A stretch of DNA of 64,000 bases from Phytomonospora endophytica (GTDB taxonomy: Bacteria > Actinomycetota > Actinomycetes > Mycobacteriales > Micromonosporaceae): the NCBI RefSeq assembly GCF_014202425.1, contig NZ_JACHGT010000009.1:1-64000 (forward strand), read 5' to 3'. Both the position numbers and the translations under genes were made by a program. Below, piece by piece: positions 43,801 to 50,407 of this stretch; the first letter of the stretch is position 1, and every line of letters starts with the position of its first letter. Under the pieces are notes generated by a model, which did not search any database, was not told the origin of the DNA, and saw only the letters and a list, made by a program, of their open reading frames with translations.

Positions 43801-46036
43801 GGACGCCCTGGCCGCGCAACGGTTGTCGGATCAGGCGGCCAGGTTCGTGGCGGAGATGCGGCCGGACGTGGGGTTGCGAGCACCGGCGGGTTGGGGGGTG
43901 GAGGATCCGAGGGTCGGTGTCTTCCAGAGCAACGCGGGAAGTGTGAGCATCCACCTGCCACCTCGGCTGAGCACGCCCGACGCGCCGATCCTCGACTACA
44001 CCGAGGCCGAGTTGACCGGGTGGGACGCGAGCCGGGTGGATGTCAGGGGCACGAGCTTTCAGGGGGCTCGGCTGGTCAATGCGGACTTCCGCGGGAAGGA
44101 CTTGACCAGGGCCAACTTCACCGACGCGGTTCTGCACGGTGCCGACTTCTCCGGTGCGATCCTGCACGGCGCGATCCTCAGAGGAGACTTGTCCGGCGCG
44201 AAGCTTGTGGGCGCGGACCTGGCGGGCGCCGATGTGAGCGGCGCGAAGCTGAACCACGCGGCTCTGACCAACGCGAAGGTCGCCCCCGGACAGCTGGCGC
44301 GGGCGGAGACCTTCGGAGCGGCGCTGCCGGGCGTGCGGCCCGTTGCAGAGGTTCGGCCTTTCGCCCCCGGCGCGGTCGCGGCGGCGAATCCGCCCGGGAC
44401 GGTCCAGGCCACCGGCAACGAACACGGCTGGATCCATCTGTGGTCGCTACCGGGGCTGCGTCCGATCCGGGGCTGGCGAGCGCTACCCGGTGAAGTCCGC
44501 GCGCTGGAGTGGTCCGCCGACGGATCCCACATCCTGACCGGTGGCGCCGGGCCGCTGAGCTGCTGGGAACCGGACGGCTCCCTCGCGTGGACGATGGGCG
44601 ACAACTACGGCGATGTCCACCGGCTCTCCTGGAACTCGGCCGACGGCCGGATCGCCTGCACGACGGGCGCCAACGGACGCCTCGACGTCATCGACCGCGA
44701 TCTGGAGGTCGTCCAGGACCCGTATCGGCTGCGCGCCATGGAGATCGCCGACGTCGCCTGGTCGCCGGACGGCTCGACCCTCGCCGTCGCCCCGGTCTTC
44801 AGCGAGGCACTGTTGCTGGGCACGGGCCCGAGGCTGAAGCGACACGCCTTCAGTGAGGTCGCCGCCCCTCTCCAGTCCCTCACCTGGTCGCAGGACTCGA
44901 CGTCCATCGTGATCCAGGCGGGCGATCACACGATCGAGCTGGACCTCGCCTCGATGACCGGCGAGTACGGCCGCCACCCGTCCAGTCGCGGTTTCGAGGA
45001 CACTCGGGGCGGGCACGAGCAGAAATCGATCCGCTCGGCCGCGTGGTCCCCTGACGGCACCGAAATCGCGTCCGCCGACGAGCACGGCCGCCTCTTGGTC
45101 TGGAAACCGCGGACCGGTGTGGCCGGTACGGTCCGCGAACGGGCGGCCTCCCGCGTTCTCCTGGACTGGTCACCCGACGGGAAACGTCTGGTCACGGTCG
45201 ATCTGGACGGACGTCTCCGCAGCCTCTCCCGGGATGTCGCGGCACCGAGTGCGGTGCTCGACCGTCGCGAGTCGCTCTACGCCGTGCGCTCGTCCCCGAA
45301 CGGCGAGAGCATCGCGACCGGCAAGGACGGCGGAGTCGAGCTGTACAGCGCCTCAACGCTGGCCCCGATCATGAGCTGGCGGCGCGGTGGCCGTGTCGCC
45401 GATCTTTGCTGGATCAGCCAGAACACGCTGGTCGTCGCGAATCGCAATGAGGTCTCCTGGCTGACAGTCGACGGCGGAACGAGGTGGCATACGACCTTCG
45501 CCACTGTTCCCACCGCCCTGCGACGTCGCCCCTACGACGCCCGTGTCCTCGCTGCCACGAGCGACGGGATGGTCTTCGCGCTGAATCCTGAGGACGGCGA
45601 GGTGGCGGCGGGCTGGAACGCCCACAACGGCCCGATCCGCAGCCTCTCCCACTCCCCGACCCGTGTCCTCCTCGCCACTGGCGGCGACGACGGCACGGTC
45701 AAGCTCTGGCGTGGCAACCACCTCCAGCACGAGTGGACCGCGCACGAAGGCCGCGTCACCGCACTCGACTACTCCCCCGACGGGCGTCACCTCCTCAGCG
45801 CCGGGGACGACGGCGTCCTGCGCATCTGGGAAGGCGTCACCGGCGAGCCGGTCACGACGCTGGTTCCGCTGGACGACGGCGGTTCGGCGGCGTTCACCGA
45901 CAAGGGCTTCAAACTCCTCGGGGACCTCAACGGCGAGTTCTGGTACGCGTCGGGCCAGGTCGCGCTCGATCCTCTCGATCTGGCCCGATACGGCGATCTG
46001 CGGCGGCTGGGCGAGGACGAACCCCTCTGGGACTAA
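40856..46036 (+). CDS. Trypsin-like protease / degenerate phosphoesterase / NACHT / pentapeptide / WD40 conflict-system protein, copy 2
   Basis: A 1726-aa paralogue of the preceding gene in the same order of domains. The protease triad is His34, Asp84, Ser158. The phosphoesterase remnant (205-445) has lost the metal ligands even more (GNHD became GPGD; the later histidine pair became AHD; the last motif is absent). The middle domain has DLYIPQRF; NACHT has Walker A GNAGAGKT (660-667) and Walker B LLLDGLDE (732-739). Pentapeptide repeats span about 1048-1145 and about 12 WD40 repeats follow, ending with a GEFWYASGQV module shared with copy 1. AAGGGG precedes the ATG. The proteins align closely through protease and NACHT but the propellers differ clearly, as expected if they recognise different triggers. 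The 3' end overlaps the convergent MFS gene by 4 bp. Confidence 0.9.
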   Translation: MGAERAVARILRADGRTAGLGFLVAGGRLVTCAHVVNTALGRGRRETDRPEGTVRLRFAFAPAEDQTATVTAWGPGESWTPDVDLAILALTGAPPPDLPSLTMAAAMPESSARVQLCGPDGEDRVKHVAGTLLGATGRGLRQIDQSRSGAHQASAGFSGGPVWLAGNGDVVGVMRAARGDEGIDVDCLEPGWVRENLRPRKPAGVVDVLQIGPLRLDEDTAAQRIESLCAEVAATCAGSDLAPDAIVFCGDLTANARLAEYRRVAELVVRLTGLLGLPEGRVLTVPGPGDVNKAMCESHFMEQAAMEAEPVPPYWKKWHQYSALLSELDGEPLDRALPWRLLAIPELELVVAGLNATMARSHLPQDARTEFGPGQFAWFAGQLADARYAGWKRIAVAHDTVAESERAEFTRLFAGRLDLLLTAAPEAEDLGEVRVVAPVGDFRILRLVKEAGENITEVGDTFVLGRQAQIAPAPARVTEDPFIERVITALEFEYPDAWLRPVTHLPVPFVRVVNRYRSGDRLIPSYELLVGVEPREATVERIGEFSRLVDGFRVPGVKSVHPFVYFGRLASEEAQAFGRLHQILPQSFHEFQFKWDPRHFTAWQLAQLDADGRYPADLYIPQRFTEFGHGDVRHGPRVGLTERLLDWFGEDRSHLIVVLGNAGAGKTFFMRTLARAMSATEGAPTPVYLQLRDLERMPLLDELVARQFAKAREHRLPVDHFNYYLREGRIALLLDGLDELTVQGGWDRAVRHLTEIRQKVTGKAMIVVTARDEEFLSHREIERVLREGTGSIGRRAFKIEDFSQSQIERFLKHRLGSAEAARERMDLLSSLGPIPDVARNPRMLSFIAEIDADRLVRARDASVAGLITSAELYRQVIEQWKDREEERLRRDDELPALDREQLWSAVSRLAVNLWRSGRERLTVEELGDTAELLSHVDADAQVHQISSGSLLIRYEDDRLGFIHRSIQEWFLAEAIVNDEDVADALAAQRLSDQAARFVAEMRPDVGLRAPAGWGVEDPRVGVFQSNAGSVSIHLPPRLSTPDAPILDYTEAELTGWDASRVDVRGTSFQGARLVNADFRGKDLTRANFTDAVLHGADFSGAILHGAILRGDLSGAKLVGADLAGADVSGAKLNHAALTNAKVAPGQLARAETFGAALPGVRPVAEVRPFAPGAVAAANPPGTVQATGNEHGWIHLWSLPGLRPIRGWRALPGEVRALEWSADGSHILTGGAGPLSCWEPDGSLAWTMGDNYGDVHRLSWNSADGRIACTTGANGRLDVIDRDLEVVQDPYRLRAMEIADVAWSPDGSTLAVAPVFSEALLLGTGPRLKRHAFSEVAAPLQSLTWSQDSTSIVIQAGDHTIELDLASMTGEYGRHPSSRGFEDTRGGHEQKSIRSAAWSPDGTEIASADEHGRLLVWKPRTGVAGTVRERAASRVLLDWSPDGKRLVTVDLDGRLRSLSRDVAAPSAVLDRRESLYAVRSSPNGESIATGKDGGVELYSASTLAPIMSWRRGGRVADLCWISQNTLVVANRNEVSWLTVDGGTRWHTTFATVPTALRRRPYDARVLAATSDGMVFALNPEDGEVAAGWNAHNGPIRSLSHSPTRVLLATGGDDGTVKLWRGNHLQHEWTAHEGRVTALDYSPDGRHLLSAGDDGVLRIWEGVTGEPVTTLVPLDDGGSAAFTDKGFKLLGDLNGEFWYASGQVALDPLDLARYGDLRRLGEDEPLWD

Positions 46037-47565
46037 CCCTTCCGCGCCCGGAGCCCCATCATCCCCAGCCCCGCCGCGACCGCCAGGACCACCGTCGCCA
46101 CGACCGCGTACAGCTGGAATCCCGAGCCGACCGCGTCCCGCACGGCTTCGAGCAGGGCAAGTCCCCACGGCTCCGCCGTGTCGGCCGCGGCGGCGCCGTC
46201 GTGGACGCTGTCGAGGGCCGCGTCGGCGGCTTCCGGGGGCGTGGCGGGCGGGATGGCGTTCTCCAGCACGGTCCGGTAGACGACCACCGAGACCGCCCCG
46301 CCCACGGCGATTCCCATCGCCGTGCCGAGTTCGCCGCCGACCTCCTGGGCGGCGGCGGCCGAACCGGCCTGCTCGGCGGGTGCGGTGGAGATGATCAGGT
46401 CGCTGATGAACACGACCGCCGCCCCGAACCCGAAGCCCGTGATCGACAGGGCACCGATGATGACCGCGAGCGGTGCCCCCGCGGACGTCACCACGGCGAC
46501 GGCGGCCGCGCCGATCGCCGCGACGGCGAGCCCACCCGCGACCACAGTGGACGGTCGCAGTCGGCGGGTGAGGACCGGGGCGAGCATGGATCCGGCGATG
46601 TTGACCGCGATGAACGGCAGTGTCCACAGCCCGGCCGCCAGCGGTGACAGGCCCGCCGACCACTGTGTGTACTGCGTGAACAGGTAGAACAGGCCGCTGA
46701 CACCGATGCCGCAGGCGATCAGGAGCGCCAGGGCGGTCGCGGTCGGGCGGTTCGCCAGGAGTTTCAGGTCGAACAGCGGCTCGGGCAGGCGCCGCTGGCG
46801 GCGGACGAAGACGGCGAGGATCAGCAGTCCGACGGCGACGGCGGCCAGGTCGAGCGCGACGTTGCCGGAGTGCCCGGCGGCCAGCTCCTGCACGCCGTAG
46901 ACGACGGCGAGCACGCCGGTGACCGACAGGGCGATGCTCGGGACGTCGAGCCGGATCCGCCCGGTGCCGCGGCGATCGGGCAGCAGGAAGGGCCCGGTGA
47001 GGACGAGCAGCGCCATCGGCGGCAGGTTGATCAGGAAGACCGAGCCCCACCAGAAACTCTCCAGCAGCGCGCCGCCGATGAGCGGGCCGACGGCACCGCC
47101 GACGGAGAAGGCGCTGATCATCGTCGCGATGGCCAGCCGGCGCTGGCGTTCGTCGTCGAACATGAGGCGCAGCAGGGAGAAGAGCGACGGCATGAGGGTC
47201 GCGCCGGCGATGCCCATGAGGGCCCGGGCGGCGATGAGCGTGCTCGCGTCGGGCGCGAGGGCCGCCGCGGCCGACAGCAGCGCGAAGGCGACCGAGCCGA
47301 TCAGCAGCAGGCGCCGGGGGCCGACGCGGTCGCCGAGTCGGCCCATGGTGATGAGGAACCCGGCGATCAGGAAGCCGTAGACGTGCACGATCCACAGGGC
47401 CTGCGTCGCGGTGGGATCGAGGTCGGCGCTGATGCTCGGCATCGCGAAGAACAGCACGGTCAGGTCGGTGGAGAGCATCAGCATGGGCAGGACGAGCAGG
47501 GTGAGGCCGAGCCATTCGCGGCGGGTCGCGCGGCGGACGCGCGTGTCCTCGTCGGGGCGGTTCAC
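46033..47565 (-). CDS. MFS drug exporter, DHA2 family (14 TM)
   Basis: A 510-aa, 14-helix major facilitator of the DHA2 (QacA/SmvA) type, expected to export hydrophobic cations or antibiotics with proton antiport. Visible are LVLPMLMLSTDLTVLFFAMPSI at TM1, motif A GRLGDRVGPRRLL between TM2 and TM3, motif C-like GGAVGPLIGGALLE in TM5, and the acidic TM1 residue. It is divergent from a TetR gene with 66 bp between them that contain overlapping inverted repeats, so TetR repression and induction by the drug are likely. The substrate is unknown. Confidence 0.92.
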   Translation of the reverse strand: MNRPDEDTRVRRATRREWLGLTLLVLPMLMLSTDLTVLFFAMPSISADLDPTATQALWIVHVYGFLIAGFLITMGRLGDRVGPRRLLLIGSVAFALLSAAAALAPDASTLIAARALMGIAGATLMPSLFSLLRLMFDDERQRRLAIATMISAFSVGGAVGPLIGGALLESFWWGSVFLINLPPMALLVLTGPFLLPDRRGTGRIRLDVPSIALSVTGVLAVVYGVQELAAGHSGNVALDLAAVAVGLLILAVFVRRQRRLPEPLFDLKLLANRPTATALALLIACGIGVSGLFYLFTQYTQWSAGLSPLAAGLWTLPFIAVNIAGSMLAPVLTRRLRPSTVVAGGLAVAAIGAAAVAVVTSAGAPLAVIIGALSITGFGFGAAVVFISDLIISTAPAEQAGSAAAAQEVGGELGTAMGIAVGGAVSVVVYRTVLENAIPPATPPEAADAALDSVHDGAAAADTAEPWGLALLEAVRDAVGSGFQLYAVVATVVLAVAAGLGMMGLRARKG

Positions 47566-47586
47566 GGTCCGGGTCCTTCCGGGCGA

Positions 47587-47612
47587 GTTACATTACATGT
47601 CGTAACGTAATG
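47587..47612. promoter_or_regulatory. Two overlapping inverted repeats, TetR operator
   Basis: GTTAC-N10-GTAAC (47587-47606) and CATTAC-N10-GTAATG (47591-47612) overlap by 16 bp in the MFS/TetR divergent region. The second abuts the TetR -10 box. Two offset dyads on the same face suit two TetR dimers, as in QacR. Binding is inferred. Confidence 0.6.
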
Positions 47613-47619
47613 CTAGGTC

Positions 47620-47625
47620 TAACAT
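47620..47625 (+). promoter_or_regulatory. -10 box TAACAT of the TetR gene
   Basis: TAACAT lies 6 bp before the ATG at 47632, a leaderless arrangement, directly downstream of the proposed operator. Confidence 0.5.
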
Positions 47626-47631
47626 GGAAGG

Positions 47632-48303
47632 ATGTCCAGCCGACGTGTGGCGGCTCCTGAGCGCTCCGGCGGCGGGAGGCCCCGCGACCCCTACATCGAC
47701 GAGGCCGTCCTCAGCGCGGCCCTGAGCGTCCTGAGCGAGGCGGGCTATCACGGCCTCAGCCTGGAAGAGGTCGCCCGGCGCGCGGGCACCTCGCGCCCGG
47801 CGATCTACCGTCGCTGGCCCGGCCGCACCCACCTCGCGCTCGCGGCCATCGCCTCCCGCCTCAACGTGCCCGCGCCCCCCGACGCGGGCTGCACGCTCTG
47901 CGATCTCGCCGAGGGCTTCAACGTCTTTCTCAGCGCCTACCGCACCATCCGGCCGGACGTGCTCAGCTCGCTGTACGCCGACTGTGCCGCCGATCCCGAG
48001 CTGCGCGGGCGCTACCTGGACACGGTCATCGAACCGTCCCGCCGGGCGGTGGGCCGCACCATCGAGAAGGCCATCGCGCGCGGTGACCTGCGTCCGGACA
48101 CCGACGCCTCACTGCTGCTGGACCTGGTGGCCTCGCTGGTCTACTACCGCTCGCTGTTCGCCGACGACCACATGTCCGACGCCGAGGCGGAGAAGGCGAT
48201 CGAGGCACTGCTGAGGGGCGCGGCGGTCGACTACGACGGACTGCTGGCACACGCCATGGCAGCGGAGGGGCACGAGGTCCCGCACGGGCACGAGGAGGGC
48301 TAG
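47632..48303 (+). CDS. TetR-family transcriptional repressor of the MFS exporter
   Basis: A 223-aa TetR regulator. The helix-turn-helix lies at about residues 22-68 (VLSAALSVLSEAGYHGLSLEEVARRAGTSRPAIYRRWPGR, read in two parts), followed by an alpha-helical ligand domain with the FNVFLSAYRTIRPDVLSSLYAD and PSRRAVGRTIEKAIARGDLRP segments typical of drug-efflux TetRs of the TetR_C_16/33 kind. It is divergent from the DHA2 exporter, so it is very probably its local repressor. Confidence 0.92.
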   Translation: MSSRRVAAPERSGGGRPRDPYIDEAVLSAALSVLSEAGYHGLSLEEVARRAGTSRPAIYRRWPGRTHLALAAIASRLNVPAPPDAGCTLCDLAEGFNVFLSAYRTIRPDVLSSLYADCAADPELRGRYLDTVIEPSRRAVGRTIEKAIARGDLRPDTDASLLLDLVASLVYYRSLFADDHMSDAEAEKAIEALLRGAAVDYDGLLAHAMAAEGHEVPHGHEEG

Positions 48304-48384
48304 GCGGTCTCGCGCACGGCCTAGGCCTAGATCGTGTACTTGGCCGTGCGGCTGCCTGGAGAGTCTCACGGAAGGCCAACGACG

Positions 48385-48402
48385 AAGGCCGTTTCGGGCC
48401 TT
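48385..48402. terminator. Short hairpin between TetR and the next convergent gene
   Basis: AAGGCC-GTTTCG-GGCCTT, a 6-bp stem between convergent genes ending at 48303 and 48422. It is a weak terminator candidate. Confidence 0.35.
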
Positions 48403-48421
48403 GCGCGGAACCTGAGCCGCC

Positions 48422-48997
48422 CTACCCCTCGGCCTCCTCGTCCAGAAAGGACAACATCTCCTCGATCAACTCGGCGAGCTCCGTCTCCAGTGGACGCCGT
48501 GCCTCGATCGCGTCGCGCAGCCCCGGCCACGCCTGGAACGCCGGGGCGGTGCGCAGCGCCGCCGCCCGTACGACGAACTCGGGGTGTTCCAGGGCGCGGG
48601 TGAGCGTCGTGGGGAGGCGCGGGTCGCCCGCGGTGGCGGCGCCGAGTTCGGTCAGGGCGTAGAGGCCCGCCAGGATCCGGCGGGGTTCGGCCGCGGTGGC
48701 GTCGGCGAAGATCTCGTCGACGGTCCGGTGGTCGAGCAGGGTGTCCAGCGCCGTGGCGACCGGGCCGCCGGGCTCCTCACCGGTGATCACGACCGTGCGC
48801 AGGGCGTGCGGGTAGAACTCCAGCAGGTGCACCTGGACGGCGGCTCCGGCCGACCAGCTGAGCCGGCGGGAGTCGTGGTGGCGGCGGGGTTCGTCGGCGA
48901 TCCTCGGCCAGCCTTCGGCGGCGGCGAGGTCGTGGAGTGGCGTCGCGGGGGCGCCGGCGCGGAGGACCCGCCGCCAATGGGAACTCGCGATGGTCAC
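48422..48997 (-). CDS. Hypothetical protein with HEAT-like C-terminal half
   Basis: A 191-aa protein without a recognised family. The N-terminal half is mixed (SSHWRRVLRAGAPATPLHDLAAAEGWPRIADE), and the C-terminal half reads as helical repeats (ILAGLYALTELGAATAG, TLTRALEHPEFVVRAAALRTAPAF, LRDAIEARRPLETELAELIEEML) resembling HEAT-like solenoids. Its ATG overlaps the stop of the upstream 406-aa gene by 4 bp (ATGA), so the two are co-translated and may act together. The upstream protein also has helical repeat-like sections. Confidence 0.65.
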   Translation of the reverse strand: MTIASSHWRRVLRAGAPATPLHDLAAAEGWPRIADEPRRHHDSRRLSWSAGAAVQVHLLEFYPHALRTVVITGEEPGGPVATALDTLLDHRTVDEIFADATAAEPRRILAGLYALTELGAATAGDPRLPTTLTRALEHPEFVVRAAALRTAPAFQAWPGLRDAIEARRPLETELAELIEEMLSFLDEEAEG

Positions 48998-50214
48998 TCG
49001 TCCTCCTCCTCGTCGTCTTCGTCATAGGGCTCGGTCCCGGTCTGGCCGGGGAAGGCGTCTCTGTGCCTCATCTGTTCGGGGAAGCCGCCCATGCGCTGGA
49101 CGCGTGCGCACATGTCGGTGAGTTGTTCGGAGGTGCCGGTCAGCAGGAGTTCGTCGCAGAGGAACTGGAGGTTGTACTGGAGGGCGGCGTCCCACAGGGC
49201 GGCGTGCACGACGTGGCTCGGATGGGCGGCCCATCGGCGCAGGCCGGTCAGTTTGTCGAAGTCGCCGTCCCAGAGCGCGGCGAGGACGCGCAGGAGACCG
49301 GCGATCTCGGCGGGGTTCCCGGCGGCGGCGAGGTCGGCTTCGAGGTCGGGGACGTCGGCCCACACGAAGCCGTCCATGGCGCAGGCGACGTCGGGCGGGA
49401 GGTCGAGCGGAAGGCGGGTCTCGTTGTGCGCGTTGGACCGTTCCATGGCCTCCAGGTGCGGGCTGGGACGGTAGCGGACGGACAGGACGAAGAGGTCGCG
49501 CTGGTGGACTTCGAGGGTGAAGTGAGAGCCGGAGTGCTTGGTGCGCCAGGACTGCGACCATGGCCGGCCGGGGTCGTGGATGGAGGCGGTGTCGCTCTGG
49601 AAGGCCGACATGGCGAGCATCCCGGTGCCTTCGGGAAGTGTTTTGGGCCAGGGATCGTCGAGGTGTCCGCTGCACCAGGCCCCGAAGTCGAGCATGCGGT
49701 TGAAGGTCATCGCGCGTTCGAGGTCGCGCATGTCGCCGATCTCGTGGCGGTAACCGATGAAGACGCGCAGTTCGCGGGTCAGGTCGACGCGCGTGAGGCC
49801 GGGCGAGGGGTAGTGGTGCTCGACGGCGGCGATGGCGGATTCCCCTGTGCCGAGGGGCATCCAGCTGAAGGGATGGAAGTCCCGGGAGGGAGCGAGCCAG
49901 AGCCGCCCGGCGGGTCCGGGCTCGGCGAGCCAGTAGGCGATGGCGGGGAGCCCGTGGAGGTCGGTGACGGAGGGCCCGACGGCGACCGGGATCTTGCCTT
50001 CGGCCTCGACGGTGAACGCCCGAAGTCGTTCGTCGTCGGGCGGGCCGGTGAGGGAGTCCTCGCCGGCATACCCGGAGCGCAGTTCGGCGGCTGCCTCGAC
50101 GCTGCCGTTCTGGTCGAGCCAGGTGACCCCGCGCTCGTCGAGCGCGCGGCTGTCATGAAGGTCGCGCAACCACTCGGGCCGGTCGGCGAACCAGTCGAGT
50201 TCCGTTCGGGACAT
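48994..50214 (-). CDS. Hypothetical protein, coupled to downstream gene
   Basis: A 406-aa cytoplasmic protein of unknown function. The N-terminus reads MSRTELDWFADRPEWLRDLHD; a mixed alpha/beta part follows with WLAPSRDFHPFSWMPLGTGE and DLTRELRVFIGYRHEIGDMRDLE, then a helical part, and the C-terminus is strongly acidic (DEDDEEEDE). No catalytic motif is recognised. The ATG at 50214 lies 7 bp after TAGCCT on the minus strand; the longer frame up to 50286 is not supported. It forms a two-gene operon with the 191-aa gene. Confidence 0.65.
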   Translation of the reverse strand: MSRTELDWFADRPEWLRDLHDSRALDERGVTWLDQNGSVEAAAELRSGYAGEDSLTGPPDDERLRAFTVEAEGKIPVAVGPSVTDLHGLPAIAYWLAEPGPAGRLWLAPSRDFHPFSWMPLGTGESAIAAVEHHYPSPGLTRVDLTRELRVFIGYRHEIGDMRDLERAMTFNRMLDFGAWCSGHLDDPWPKTLPEGTGMLAMSAFQSDTASIHDPGRPWSQSWRTKHSGSHFTLEVHQRDLFVLSVRYRPSPHLEAMERSNAHNETRLPLDLPPDVACAMDGFVWADVPDLEADLAAAGNPAEIAGLLRVLAALWDGDFDKLTGLRRWAAHPSHVVHAALWDAALQYNLQFLCDELLLTGTSEQLTDMCARVQRMGGFPEQMRHRDAFPGQTGTEPYDEDDEEEDE

Positions 50215-50221
50215 GCGGATG

Positions 50222-50227
50222 AGGCTA
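50222..50227 (-). promoter_or_regulatory. -10 box TAGCCT of the two-gene hypothetical operon
   Basis: On the minus strand TAGCCT lies 7 bp before the ATG at 50214, predicting a leaderless transcript. Confidence 0.5.
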
Positions 50228-50314
50228 TCGTCCACATGCGACAGCATTCGGGCCCGAAAGCAGCGCGCCGGGCCGGTCCCCGACAACTCTGGCGCGGTGG
50301 CCGCCGAAGCCGCC

Positions 50315-50358
50315 CCGCCGCCTCGACCAGGTGAGTGACCACCCGGTCGAGGCGGCGG
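50315..50358. terminator. 14-bp stem terminator after the ABC exporter operon
   Basis: Arms 50315-50328 and 50345-50358 (core CGCCTCGACC / GGTCGAGGCG) pair perfectly over 14 bp with a 16-nt loop. It starts 50 bp after the ABC exporter stop on the minus strand. Confidence 0.7.
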
Positions 50359-50407
50359 AGGCGGACTCCGTGCCCAGCGGCGCCGGCCGCGTCGTGAACG
50401 GAGCGAG

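Noticed and set aside
41936-44437. 833-codon minus-strand frame opposite the second NACHT gene
   Set aside because: Antisense shadow without a ribosome site or domain; the plus strand has intact protease and NACHT motifs.
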